A stretch of 64,000 nt of DNA from JBHFEI01 sp041928815 (GTDB lineage Bacteria; Pseudomonadota; Alphaproteobacteria; Rhizobiales; Rhizobiaceae), in NCBI RefSeq assembly GCF_041928815.1, contig NZ_JBHFEI010000006.1, positions 124,001 to 188,000 on the forward strand, in the 5' to 3' direction. This document shows positions 18,777-27,288 of the stretch, in pieces. The first letter of the stretch is position 1, and each line of letters begins with the position of its first letter. The notes beneath the pieces were generated by a model. That model worked only from the letters and a program-made list of their open reading frames with translations. It searched no databases and was not told the origin of the DNA. A program made the translations under genes and the position numbers.

Positions 18777-19823
18777 CTAGAGCAGGATGTCGGTGTAGAG
18801 CTCGGCGGGATCCGGCTCCGGATCCGACTGGGCGAAATCGGCGCTGTCGGCGACGATGTCGCGGATGTCCTTGTCGATCGCCTTCAGCTCGTCGTCGTTC
18901 GACCAGCCGCGCTCAAGAAGCCGCGCCTTTACCTGCTCGATCGGATCGTGCTCGGAGCGCATTTTCTGCACCTCGTCCTTGGTCCGGTACTTGGCCGGAT
19001 CGGACATGGAATGGCCGCGATAACGATAAGTCAGCATTTCGAGGATGATCGGCCCCTTGCCGGAACGGCCATGCTCGACCGCCTCGTCGGCGGCCGCCTT
19101 GACCGCGCGCACGTCCATCCCGTCGACCTGGAAACCGGGAATGCCGAAGGAGAGGCCGCGCTGGGAGAAATCGGTCTGGGCCGAGGCGCGCGACACGGAG
19201 GTGCCCATGGCGTAGCGGTTGTTCTCGATGATGTAGACGACGGGCAGCTTCCACAGCGCCGCCATGTTGAAGCTCTCGTAGACCTGGCCCTGGTTGGCCG
19301 CGCCGTCGCCGAAATAGGTGAGCGAGACATTGTCGTTGCCGCGATAGCGGTTGGCGAAGGCAAGGCCGGTGCCGAGCGAGACCTGGCCGCCGACGATGCC
19401 ATGGCCGCCGTAGAAATGCTTCTCCTTGGAGAACATGTGCATCGAGCCGCCCTTGCCGCGCGAATAGCCGCCGCGCCGGCCGGTGAGCTCGGCCATGACG
19501 CCGCGGGGCGTCATGCCGCAGGCGAGCATGTGGCCGTGGTCGCGATAGCCGGTGATGACCTCGTCGCCTTCCTTCAGCGCCATCTGCATGCCGACGACGA
19601 CGGCCTCCTGGCCGATATAGAGGTGACAGAAGCCGCCGACGAAGCCCATGCCGTAAAGCTGTCCCGCCTTCTCCTCGAAGCGGCGGATCAGCAGCATGTC
19701 GCGATAGGCCTTCAGTTCCTGATCGCGGTCGAATTCGGCGATGGCGGGGCCATTCGTCTCTTTTCTCGGGGACCGGGCGGTGGATTTGCGGCTGGAAGCG
19801 GTCGCGGTCTTTCGCGGTGCCAT
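18777..19823 (-). CDS. pdhA: Pyruvate dehydrogenase E1 alpha subunit
   Basis: Thiamine-diphosphate subunit that decarboxylates pyruvate. It has the ThDP-binding motif from GDGAANQG to ENN (about 185-213), the substrate and phosphorylation-loop-like region YRYRGHSMSDPAKYR, and YRDHGHMLACG. The N-terminus is basic and Ser/Thr/Lys-rich (residues 1-25). 348 aa, normal for the family. GGGAGGG lies 6 bases before the ATG. It is the first gene of the pdh cluster, with its own likely promoter. Confidence 0.97.
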   Translation of the reverse strand: MAPRKTATASSRKSTARSPRKETNGPAIAEFDRDQELKAYRDMLLIRRFEEKAGQLYGMGFVGGFCHLYIGQEAVVVGMQMALKEGDEVITGYRDHGHMLACGMTPRGVMAELTGRRGGYSRGKGGSMHMFSKEKHFYGGHGIVGGQVSLGTGLAFANRYRGNDNVSLTYFGDGAANQGQVYESFNMAALWKLPVVYIIENNRYAMGTSVSRASAQTDFSQRGLSFGIPGFQVDGMDVRAVKAAADEAVEHGRSGKGPIILEMLTYRYRGHSMSDPAKYRTKDEVQKMRSEHDPIEQVKARLLERGWSNDDELKAIDKDIRDIVADSADFAQSDPEPDPAELYTDILL

Positions 19824-19856
19824 TCGTACCCTCCCTAGGTAGCGGCCTGTGATGCT

Positions 19857-19885
19857 ACCATAGGCAAAGTCGCACGCAACAGCAA
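19857..19885 (-). promoter_or_regulatory. Putative sigma-70 promoter of pdhA
   Basis: Minus strand TTGCTG (19885-19880) and TATGGT (19862-19857) with a 17-base spacer, about 35 bases before the pdhA ATG. It lies in the 137-base pdhA-ftsB gap. Found by eye. Confidence 0.42.
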
Positions 19886-19943
19886 TGCCATATTTGCATG
19901 GCTTCCATGACGCACAAACCGCTGAATTTCCAACAGGAATTTG

Positions 19944-19966
19944 AATTAACCGAATTTCGGTTAATT
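19944..19966. repeat. Perfect AT-rich palindrome at the ftsB stop / pdhA upstream region
   Basis: AATTAACCGA-ATT-TCGGTTAATT is a perfect 10-base inverted repeat with a 3-base centre. It overlaps the ftsB stop codon and lies about 60 bases upstream of the putative pdhA -35 box. It could be an operator for pdhA or a hairpin ending ftsB transcripts; no T-run follows. Each arm carries TTAACC, reminiscent of a CtrA half-site, but the spacing differs from the usual TTAA-N7-TTAA. Confidence 0.6.
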
Positions 19967-20281
19967 AGAACCCGCATGAAAGATGACGATCTCGTCGGGC
20001 CGCGAGAGATTGAGCGCGAACCGCGCCTTCTCGTCCAGTATGTCCCTCTCGATCGAACCGTCGCTCATCAGAGCGACTTCCTTCTCCAGCGTCTTGCGCG
20101 CCTCGACCAGTTCCGCAAGGCGCGCCTCGCGCACCGCCTGCCGGCGCTTCAACTCCTCCGTCGCCTTCAGGCCGAAGGCGCCATGAACCGAATGATAGCC
20201 GAAATAGCAGAGAAACGCAGCCGTCAGCAGCGGCACGACGAAACGACCGAGATAACGCTTCTTATGATGCTTGGTCCACAT
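19961..20281 (-). CDS. ftsB: Septum formation initiator FtsB/DivIC family
   Basis: A bitopic division protein, part of the FtsQBL complex. The 106-residue product has a basic N-tail (MWTKHHKKRYLG), one transmembrane helix at about 13-32, then a coiled coil (about 40-75, ELKRRQAVREARLAELVEARKTLEKEV) and the conserved terminal segment RDILDEKARFALNLSRPDEIVIF. Position between eno and pdhA is the usual one in rhizobia. Confidence 0.9.
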   Translation of the reverse strand: MWTKHHKKRYLGRFVVPLLTAAFLCYFGYHSVHGAFGLKATEELKRRQAVREARLAELVEARKTLEKEVALMSDGSIERDILDEKARFALNLSRPDEIVIFHAGSN

Positions 20282-20429
20282 GGAAGCCCTTGACGCAGAA
20301 CGCTTCTTGAACGTCCTTTATCGCGAAAATTGCTTAACCAAGCGTTTCCGCGCGAGCTCTCCGATGATGGCGGTCCTCCCGCGCCTTGCGAAACATCCTC
20401 GTGATGCGCAGGAGAGCGCGGAAACGGCA

Positions 20430-20460
20430 ACGGGGCCGCCTTTCGAAAAGACGGCCCCGT
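20430..20460 (-). terminator. Hairpin terminator after eno
   Basis: ACGGGGCCG and CGGCCCCGT form a perfect 9-base GC-rich stem with a 13-base loop, 36 bases after the eno stop. Only a short TT/TTT-containing tail follows, so termination efficiency is uncertain. Confidence 0.5.
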
Positions 20461-20495
20461 CGCGATGTCAAAGGTCTGCGATCGGCGGCCGGTGA

Positions 20496-21770
20496 TCAGC
20501 CCTTGATGATCGAGCGGCCGGCATAGGTCGCCTGGATGCCGAGCTGTTCCTCGATGCGGATCAGCTGGTTGTACTTGGCGGTGCGGTCGGAGCGGGCGAG
20601 CGAGCCGGTCTTGATCTGGCCGCAGTTGGTGGCGACCGCCAGGTCGGCGATCGTCGCATCCTCGGTCTCGCCGGAGCGGTGCGACATGACGGCGGTGTAG
20701 CGGGCCTTGTGCGCCGTCTCGACCGCGTCGAGCGTCTCGGACAGCGAGCCGATCTGGTTCACCTTGACGAGGATCGAGTTGCCGACGCCCATCTTGATGC
20801 CGTCGCGCAGGCGGGCGGAATTGGTGACGAACAGGTCGTCGCCGACGAGCTGCACCTTCGAACCGATCTTGTCGGTCAGCGACTTCCAGCCGTCCCAGTC
20901 GTCCTCGGCCATGCCGTCCTCGATCGAGAAGATCGGGTACTTGCCGGCGAGCTCGGCGAGATAGTCGGCCATCGCCTCCGGCTCCAGCACCCGGCCCTCG
21001 CCGTCGAGATGGTACTTGCCGTCCTTGAAGAATTCCGTCGAGGCGCAGTCGAGCGCGATATACATGTCCTCGCCCGGCCTGTAGCCGGCCTTCTCGATCG
21101 ACGTCATGATGAAATCGAGCGCCGCCGGAGCGGAGGCGAGACCGGGAGCGAAACCGCCCTCGTCGCCGACATTGGTGTTGTGGCCGTCGCTCGCGAGCTG
21201 CTTCTTCAGCGTGTGGAAGACTTCGGAGCCCATGCGCACCGCGTCGCGGATCGTGTCGGCGCCGACCGGCACGATCATGAATTCCTGAAAGTCGATCGGG
21301 TTGTCGGCATGCGCGCCCCCATTGATGATGTTCATCATCGGCACGGGGAGAACATGGGCGTTCGGGCCGCCGACATAGCGGTAGAGCGGCAGGCCGGCGG
21401 CGGTGGCGGCGGCCTTGGCGACGGCGAGCGAGACGCCGAGAATGGCATTGGCGCCGAGGCGCGACTTGTTGTGCGTGCCGTCGAGCTCGATCATCGTGCG
21501 GTCGACCTCGATCTGGTTTTCCGCCTCCAGCCCGCCGACCGCGTCATAGATCTCGCCGTTGACGAACTCGACGGCCTTCTCGACACCCTTGCCGAGATAG
21601 CGTTTGCCGCCGTCGCGCAGTTCGACCGCTTCATGCGCGCCGGTCGAGGCGCCCGAGGGAACGGCGGCGCGGCCGAAGCTGCCGTCTTCGAGATGCACAT
21701 CGACCTCGACGGTCGGATTGCCGCGGCTGTCCAGAATCTCACGTCCGATGATGTCGATGATGGCCGTCAT
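20496..21770 (-). CDS. eno: Enolase
   Basis: Glycolytic enzyme converting 2-phosphoglycerate to phosphoenolpyruvate. It shows SGASTGAHEAVELRDG, the metal-binding NIINGGAHADN, the catalytic lysine region VGDDLFVTN with ILVKVNQIGSL, and the signature VMSHRSGETED. 424 aa, normal. It lies between kdsA and ftsB, and both it and kdsA use or make PEP-related substrates. Confidence 0.98.
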   Translation of the reverse strand: MTAIIDIIGREILDSRGNPTVEVDVHLEDGSFGRAAVPSGASTGAHEAVELRDGGKRYLGKGVEKAVEFVNGEIYDAVGGLEAENQIEVDRTMIELDGTHNKSRLGANAILGVSLAVAKAAATAAGLPLYRYVGGPNAHVLPVPMMNIINGGAHADNPIDFQEFMIVPVGADTIRDAVRMGSEVFHTLKKQLASDGHNTNVGDEGGFAPGLASAPAALDFIMTSIEKAGYRPGEDMYIALDCASTEFFKDGKYHLDGEGRVLEPEAMADYLAELAGKYPIFSIEDGMAEDDWDGWKSLTDKIGSKVQLVGDDLFVTNSARLRDGIKMGVGNSILVKVNQIGSLSETLDAVETAHKARYTAVMSHRSGETEDATIADLAVATNCGQIKTGSLARSDRTAKYNQLIRIEEQLGIQATYAGRSIIKG

Positions 21771-21809
21771 GATCTCTTTCCTGCTGGTTTTGGGTCAAAA
21801 TCCGAGCCT

Positions 21810-21837
21810 GTCATAGTTCAACGCCCGGAAAATACAA
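21810..21837 (-). promoter_or_regulatory. Putative promoter of eno
   Basis: Minus strand TTGTAT (21837-21832) and TATGAC (21815-21810) with a 16-base spacer, about 40 bases before the eno ATG. The -35 box is weak. Confidence 0.33.
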
Positions 21838-21902
21838 TGGCGCGGGAGGGCAAACGGGGAGGCCGGCCCGGCGTTCAAGAAAAATTCACGAAGCCGTCGC
21901 GC

Positions 21903-22742
21903 TCAGCCCTTGGCGATCGCGTCGAAGGCGAGCAGCGTCTCCAGGAGGCGCGGCATGTCTTTGAGATGGACCATGTTCGGGCCGTCGGACGGCGCGTTGT
22001 CCGGATCCTCGTGCGTCTCGATGAAAACGCCGGCGACACCGACGGCGACCGCCGCCCGCGCCAGCGTCTCGACGAACTCGCGCTGGCCGCCGGATGCCTC
22101 GCCCTGGCCGCCCGGCTGCTGCACCGAATGGGTCGCGTCGAAGACGACGGGCGCGCCGAGCCCCGCCATGATCGGCAGCGAGCGCATGTCGGAGACCAGC
22201 GTGTTGTAGCCGAAGGAGGCGCCACGCTCGCACAGCAGCACGTTGGGATTGCCGCTTTCCGTCAGCTTGGCAAGCACGTTCTTCATGTCCCAGGGGGCGA
22301 GAAACTGGCCCTTCTTCACGTTGATCGCGCGTCCGGTCTTCGCGGCGGCGACGAGCAGGTCCGTCTGGCGGCAGAGGAAGGCGGGGATCTGCAGGATATC
22401 GACGGTCGGGGCGACGAGAGCGCACTGCTCTTCCGTGTGGATATCCGTCAGCACGGGAAAACCGTAGGTCTCCTTGAGATCGGCAAACACCTCCATCGCC
22501 GTTTCGAGGCCGATGCCGCGCCGCCCCTTCAGCGAGGTCCGGTTGGCCTTGTCGAAGGAGGATTTGTAGACGAGTCCGATGCCGAGCGCGCCGCAGATCT
22601 CGACGAGCTTGCCGGCGATCATGAAGGCATGGTCGCGGCTTTCCATCTGGCAGGGACCGGCAATCAGCGACAGCCGGCGATCCTGAGCGAAGGAGACGGC
22701 GGCGGAGCCGCTGCCGACGGTCACAGTGGAATGGGGCTTCAT
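21903..22742 (-). CDS. kdsA: 3-deoxy-8-phosphooctulonate (KDO-8-P) synthase
   Basis: Condenses PEP with arabinose 5-phosphate to make KDO-8-phosphate for lipopolysaccharide. Motifs are LIAGPCQMESRDHA, VYKSSFDKANRTS, TDIHTEEQ, the metal-site cysteine in LLCERGASFGYN, and FDATHSVQQPGG. The 279-aa start at 22742 follows GGAGAAG and overlaps the upstream stop as ATGA; a start nine codons earlier has no support. Confidence 0.97.
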   Translation of the reverse strand: MKPHSTVTVGSGSAAVSFAQDRRLSLIAGPCQMESRDHAFMIAGKLVEICGALGIGLVYKSSFDKANRTSLKGRRGIGLETAMEVFADLKETYGFPVLTDIHTEEQCALVAPTVDILQIPAFLCRQTDLLVAAAKTGRAINVKKGQFLAPWDMKNVLAKLTESGNPNVLLCERGASFGYNTLVSDMRSLPIMAGLGAPVVFDATHSVQQPGGQGEASGGQREFVETLARAAVAVGVAGVFIETHEDPDNAPSDGPNMVHLKDMPRLLETLLAFDAIAKG

Positions 22743-23626
22743 GTGTCTTCTCCAAATACGAACAGGCATCCCTGCCCGGCTTCAGCGGGAACGAGCAGAG
22801 TGTTCGCCTTCTCGATGAAGGCGACGGAATTGCGTCGCAGCAGCGCGGCCGTCGCGGCAGGATCGCCAACGCGGAAGCGCAATGCGTGGCCGCGCAATCC
22901 CCGCGAGTGGCTGGTGGTGCGCCGGCCGAACCGGGCGGCCATCGCGTCCGGATCGAGGACGCTGAGAACGGTTCCGCCCATGCGAAGGCCGAGCCCCGTG
23001 CCATCGGCGCCGGCCACCGTTCCGAGCACCGATTGAAGCACGTCACCGAAGTCTTCGGGATGCGGTTCGGACAGGATGACTTCAGCGAGGCCTGATGCGC
23101 CGTTCGCATGGCTTTCCAGCGCGGCGCGATCAGCCGGAAGCGCTTTCAGCCGCTGGCAGGCAAAGACGAGAAAATCGGGAGAGCGCAGGTCGGCGCAAAA
23201 GGCAAGGCGGAAGCGTGCCTCCTCCTGCGTGCCGTCCGGAAGGCGCACGGGCCGCGAGAAATCGAGGATATCGCCACCGGAAAGGCCGAGCGCGCGATAG
23301 GCGGCGTCATCGCCGGCCGCATCCGCGGACCGGAGAGCGAGGCCTGAGAACCCGTCGTCGCCGCGACGGAAGCGGAAAGCGAGATCGCGGGCGACGAAGG
23401 CGTTGCCTGCGCGGGCCGCGGCGCGCGCGACCGCCGGATCGGCGATGGCAAGCGGCTCGAGATAGGTCCCGTCCGCGAGGAAGACGCAGCAATTCTCGGT
23501 CCCGAACGGATGAAGCGCATCGGCGGCGACGGTGAAACCGAGCGCGGCGAGCCGTGCCCGCGCGACGGGAAGCGCCGGAACCGGCAGAACGAGGTGATCG
23601 ATCACGCGGGGACCTGCGGCGGTCAT
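22739..23626 (-). CDS. VOC-family (glyoxalase-like) protein
   Basis: A 295-residue protein of the vicinal-oxygen-chelate fold. The N-terminal part reads VIDHLVLPVPALPVARARLAALGF, typical of glyoxalase-like domains (Glyoxalase_5/6 type), and a second beta-alpha half begins near residue 180 (GASGLAEVILSE, FGDVLQSVLG). Candidate metal ligands are His11 and acidic residues. No specific reaction can be assigned. GGAGGATG precedes the ATG. The 4-base overlap with kdsA implies coupling, but no known link to KDO synthesis. Confidence 0.8.
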   Translation of the reverse strand: MTAAGPRVIDHLVLPVPALPVARARLAALGFTVAADALHPFGTENCCVFLADGTYLEPLAIADPAVARAAARAGNAFVARDLAFRFRRGDDGFSGLALRSADAAGDDAAYRALGLSGGDILDFSRPVRLPDGTQEEARFRLAFCADLRSPDFLVFACQRLKALPADRAALESHANGASGLAEVILSEPHPEDFGDVLQSVLGTVAGADGTGLGLRMGGTVLSVLDPDAMAARFGRRTTSHSRGLRGHALRFRVGDPAATAALLRRNSVAFIEKANTLLVPAEAGQGCLFVFGEDT

Positions 23627-23675
23627 CGGCCGTCATCCTCCATCATCGCCGGGCGTGACACTGCCGGAAGGGCCG

Positions 23676-24329
23676 TCACAGATAGGCCGCCAGTTTCGGC
23701 ACGATCGGCAGATAGGGCGCCTCGAACAGGTCCTCCCGGTCGAAGCGGCTGCCGGTGCGCGTCACGCGCACCATGCGGCAGCGCTCGTCATCCAGCATGA
23801 TCGGCACCAGCAGCGCGCCGCCGGAGACGATCTGTTCCGAAAGCGCGCGCGGCAGGCTGGAAAAGGCGGCCGTCACCAGAATGCGGTCGAAGGTCCCCTC
23901 GCCGGCGAGCCCCTGCGATCCATCGGCATGCCGGACGATCACGTTGCGCAGGCCGACGGCCTCCAGGTTCTTCTGTGCCTCGTTGACCAGCGTGCGGTAG
24001 CGGTCGATCGTCAGCACCCGCTCGACCACCCGTCCCATCACCGCGGCGGTGAAGCCGCTACCGGTGCCGACCTCCAGCACCCGGTGGCCGGGGCGCACGT
24101 CGAGGGCGGCGATCATGCGCACCGCCATGTCGGCGCCTTCCATGAACGACCCGCAGTCGAGCGGGATCATCCGGGAGGAGAAGGCGTCCGACTGGTAGTC
24201 GAACGGGGCGAAGAGCGTGCGGGGCGTCTGCTCGACGGCATTCAGCAGGCCCTTGCCGACCGACCCCTCCCCCCTCAGGCGGAGAAGCAGCGCCGCAAGT
24301 CCTTCCTGTGCCGCCTGTTGCAGTTTCAA
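23676..24329 (-). CDS. pcm: Protein-L-isoaspartate O-methyltransferase
   Basis: Repairs isoaspartyl residues using S-adenosylmethionine. The 217-residue product begins LKLQQAAQEGLAALLL, contains the SAM motif VLEVGTGSGFTAAVMG (about 82-97), and the family segments MIPLDCGSFMEGADM and DRILVTAAFSSLP. The start is TTG at 24329, overlapping the surE stop as TTGA; a longer frame upstream only re-reads surE. The Pcm-SurE pairing is conserved across bacteria and linked to stationary-phase survival. Confidence 0.94.
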   Translation of the reverse strand: MKLQQAAQEGLAALLLRLRGEGSVGKGLLNAVEQTPRTLFAPFDYQSDAFSSRMIPLDCGSFMEGADMAVRMIAALDVRPGHRVLEVGTGSGFTAAVMGRVVERVLTIDRYRTLVNEAQKNLEAVGLRNVIVRHADGSQGLAGEGTFDRILVTAAFSSLPRALSEQIVSGGALLVPIMLDDERCRMVRVTRTGSRFDREDLFEAPYLPIVPKLAAYL

Positions 24330-25093
24330 TCCGCGATCCCTTTCAGCGCGCGCGCGACGCGGTCGAGCACGGTGTAATCCGTCAGGTCGAGCTTCAGCGG
24401 CGTGACCGAGATCGCCTTGTCGCGCACGGCGCGCACGTCGGTGCCGGCGCGGAAATCGCCGAAGCGCTCGCCGAAGCGCAGCCAGTAATAGGGATGGCCG
24501 CGCCCGTCGGAGCGCTCGTCGATCGTCAGCGCGAAATCGAGCTTGCCCTGCGTCGTCACTTCCGTTCCCGTCACCTCGTCCGGATCGCAATCCGGGAAAT
24601 TGAGGTTGAGGAAGGTGCCGTCCGGCAGGTCGATGTCCATCAGCTTGCCGAGCACGGCGGCGGCGTGGGCCTCGGTCGTCTCCCAGCGCACCGGCGTGCC
24701 ATGGGCGGCGGTAAAGGCCTGGCTCAGCGCGAAGGAGCGCACGCCCTGGAGCGTGCCCTCGATCGCGCCGGCGACGGTACCGGAATAGGTGATGTCGTCG
24801 GACATGTTGGCGCCGACATTGACGCCGGAAAGGATCAGGTCCGGCTTGACGTCGAGCACCTTGCGCACGCCCATGATGACGCAGTCGGTCGGCGTTCCGC
24901 GAAGCGCGAATCGCTTGTCGGCGACTTTGCGCAGGCGCAGCGGCTCGGACAAGGTCAGCGAATGGGCAAGGCCGCTCTGGTCCGTCTCCGGCGCGACGAT
25001 CCAGACGTCGTCGGACAGGCTGAGCGCGATCCGCTCCAGGACCGCAAGGCCTTCCGCGTGGATCCCGTCGTCATTGGTCAGAAGAATTCTCAT
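24326..25093 (-). CDS. surE: 5'/3'-nucleotidase SurE
   Basis: Metal-dependent nucleotidase/exopolyphosphatase for stationary-phase survival. It begins MRILLTNDDGIHAEGL with the Asp-Asp metal ligands (D8, D9) and includes APETDQSG, SGVNVGANMSDDITYSGTVAGA, and a C-terminal YYWLRFGERFGDFRAGTDV. 255 aa from the ATG at 25093, which follows GAGGGAG. Confidence 0.96.
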   Translation of the reverse strand: MRILLTNDDGIHAEGLAVLERIALSLSDDVWIVAPETDQSGLAHSLTLSEPLRLRKVADKRFALRGTPTDCVIMGVRKVLDVKPDLILSGVNVGANMSDDITYSGTVAGAIEGTLQGVRSFALSQAFTAAHGTPVRWETTEAHAAAVLGKLMDIDLPDGTFLNLNFPDCDPDEVTGTEVTTQGKLDFALTIDERSDGRGHPYYWLRFGERFGDFRAGTDVRAVRDKAISVTPLKLDLTDYTVLDRVARALKGIAD

Positions 25094-25135
25094 GTCTCTC
25101 CCTCGGTCCGGCGGCATCCGCCCCGGCGCCGCTCC

Positions 25136-26419
25136 TCAATCGATGCGTTCGATGCGTGTGATGCCACCCATATAGGGCAGCAGGACGTCGGGCACGGTGA
25201 CCGTGCCATCAGCGTTCTGGTAGTTCTCGATGACGGCGATCAGCGTCCGGCCGACGGCGAGGCCCGAGCCGTTCAGCGTATGGACGAAGCGCAGCGTCTT
25301 GCCGTCGGCCGCGCGATAGCGGGCATTCATGCGCCGCCCCTGGAAATCGCCACAGACCGAGCAGGACGAGATCTCGCGATAGGTGTCCTGCCCCGGCAGC
25401 CATACTTCCAGGTCGTAGGTCTTGCGCGCGCCAAAACCCATGTCGCCGGTGCAGAGCGTCATGACACGGTAATGCAGGCCGAGCCGCTTCAGCACCGTCT
25501 CGGCGCAGGCCGTCATCCGCTCGAGTTCCTCGACCGAACTTTCCGCATCGGTGATCGAGACCATCTCGACCTTGTTGAATTGGTGCTGACGCAGCATGCC
25601 GCGCGTGTCACGGCCGGCCGATCCCGCCTCGGAGCGGAAGCAGGGGGTCAGCGCGGTGAAGCGCAGCGGCAGCCGCGCGCCCTCGAGGATCTGGTCGCGC
25701 ACGAGGTTGGTCAAAGGCACTTCCGCCGTCGGGATCAGCCAGCGGCCGTCGGTCGTGCGGAACAGGTCTTCCGCGAACTTCGGCAGTTGTCCGGTGCCGA
25801 ACATGGCGTCGTCGCGCACCATCAGCGGCGGCTGCACCTCGGTATATCCATGCTCGCGCGTGTGCAGGTCGAGCATGAACTGGCCGAGCGCTCGCTCCAG
25901 CCGGGCGAGCTGTCCCTTGACGATGGTGAAGCGCGCGCCAGCGATCCGCGCGGCATTTTCGAAGTCGAGCCAGCCGAGCGCTTCACCGATCTCGAAATGT
26001 TCGCGCGCCGGATGGGTCCAGCCGGGCTTCTCCCCGACGACGCGGGCGACGACGTTGCCGCTTTCATCCGCGCCGACCGGCACGTCGTCGAGCGGGAGGT
26101 TCGGAAGCCTGGCCAGCGCATCGGTGAGGGCGGTCTCGACGGCGCGCGTCTCTTCCTCGGTCGCCGGCATGCCGGTCTTCAGCTCCGCGACCTCGGCCTT
26201 CAGCGCCTCGGCGCGGTCCAGTTCCTTGCGCGCCATCGCGGCGCCGATCTCCTTGGAAGCGGCGTTGCGGCGCGACTGCATGTCCTGCAGCGCCTGAACC
26301 AGCATACGCCGGCGCTCGTCGAGGGCGATGAGGTCGGCGGCCTGCGGTGCTGCACCGCGCTTTGCGAGCGCGTCATCGAGCGCAGCGGCGTTCTCGCGAA
26401 TCCATTTGATGTCGAGCAT
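25136..26419 (-). CDS. serS: Seryl-tRNA synthetase
   Basis: Class II synthetase. The N-terminal coiled-coil arm spans about residues 30-105 (RRRMLVQALQDMQSRRNAASKEIG). The catalytic core has motif 2 (FTALTPCFRSEAGSAGRDTRGMLRQHQF) and motif 3 (NGSGLAVGRTLIAVIENYQ), and ISSCSVCGDFQ is the conserved serine-site region. 427 aa. The 62-base leader after tatC is structured (see separate entry). Confidence 0.98.
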   Translation of the reverse strand: MLDIKWIRENAAALDDALAKRGAAPQAADLIALDERRRMLVQALQDMQSRRNAASKEIGAAMARKELDRAEALKAEVAELKTGMPATEEETRAVETALTDALARLPNLPLDDVPVGADESGNVVARVVGEKPGWTHPAREHFEIGEALGWLDFENAARIAGARFTIVKGQLARLERALGQFMLDLHTREHGYTEVQPPLMVRDDAMFGTGQLPKFAEDLFRTTDGRWLIPTAEVPLTNLVRDQILEGARLPLRFTALTPCFRSEAGSAGRDTRGMLRQHQFNKVEMVSITDAESSVEELERMTACAETVLKRLGLHYRVMTLCTGDMGFGARKTYDLEVWLPGQDTYREISSCSVCGDFQGRRMNARYRAADGKTLRFVHTLNGSGLAVGRTLIAVIENYQNADGTVTVPDVLLPYMGGITRIERID

Positions 26420-26424
26420 GGTCT

Positions 26425-26446
26425 TTCCGGATCAGCAAATCCGGAA
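26425..26446 (-). promoter_or_regulatory. Hairpin covering the serS ribosome-binding site
   Basis: On the minus strand TTCCGGAT and ATCCGGAA form a perfect 8-base stem with a 6-base loop, ending 5 bases before the serS ATG. The purine-rich GGAAAG ribosome-binding segment is in the 3' arm, so folding would hide it. A second possible stem (GCCCG/CGGGC) lies just upstream. Confidence 0.45.
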
Positions 26447-26481
26447 GAGGCCCGCCAGACACGGGCGTCTTCCGAAAGGTG

Positions 26482-27288
26482 TTAGTCCCGCTCGGCGAGT
26501 TCACGCGCAGCGTCGGCCTCGGCCCGCTGCTTTTCGACCATCCGCGCGGTGTAGATCGAGATCTCGTAGAGGAGCATGGCGGGGATCGCAAGGCCGATCT
26601 GGGAGACGGGATCGGGCGGGGTCAGGATGGCGGCGGCGATGAAAGCGATCACGATCGCGTATTTGCGCTTCGCCTTCAGGTCCTCCGAGGTGATGAAGCC
26701 GACGCGGGCGAGAAGCGTGGTGATCACAGGAAGCTGGAACACGAGGCCGAAGGCGAAGACCAGCGACATGATCAGGCTCAGATATTCAGAGACCTTCGGC
26801 AGGAGCTGGATCGCCACCTCGCCATTGCCGCCGCCCTGCTCCATCGACAGGAAGAACCACATCACCATCGGGGTGAAGAAGAAATAGACCAGCGCGCCGC
26901 CGATGAGGAACAGGATCGGCGAGGCGATAAGAAAAGGAAGGAAGGCGGCGCGCTCGTTCTTGTAGAGGCCCGGCGCGACGAACTTGTAGACCTGGGAGGC
27001 GATGATCGGGAAGGCGAGCACCAGCGCGCTGAACATCGCCACCTTGATCTGGGTGAAGAAGAATTCCTGCGGCGCGGTGTAGATCAGCTCGACATTGCGG
27101 TGGGAGAGACCCGCCCAGCTCACCGCCCACTTGAAGGGCTGCACCAAGATGTTGAACAGCTGCTTGGCGAAGAAGAAGCAGACGAGGAAGGCGACGAAAA
27201 AGGCGCCCACCGCCCAGATCAGCCGGGAGCGCAGTTCGATCAGATGCTCGATCAGCGGCTGCGGCTTGTCCTCGATCTCGCTGGTCAT
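26482..27288 (-). CDS. tatC: Sec-independent protein translocase TatC
   Basis: Six-helix membrane receptor for twin-arginine signal peptides. It begins with the conserved MTSEIEDKPQPLIEHLIELRSRLIWA and contains LYKNERAAFLPF and FGLVFQLPV. 268 aa with a charged C-tail. It starts inside the tatB stop (ATGA overlap). A likely Tat substrate in this window is the DUF1501 protein at 59.4 kb. Confidence 0.97.
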   Translation of the reverse strand: MTSEIEDKPQPLIEHLIELRSRLIWAVGAFFVAFLVCFFFAKQLFNILVQPFKWAVSWAGLSHRNVELIYTAPQEFFFTQIKVAMFSALVLAFPIIASQVYKFVAPGLYKNERAAFLPFLIASPILFLIGGALVYFFFTPMVMWFFLSMEQGGGNGEVAIQLLPKVSEYLSLIMSLVFAFGLVFQLPVITTLLARVGFITSEDLKAKRKYAIVIAFIAAAILTPPDPVSQIGLAIPAMLLYEISIYTARMVEKQRAEADAARELAERD

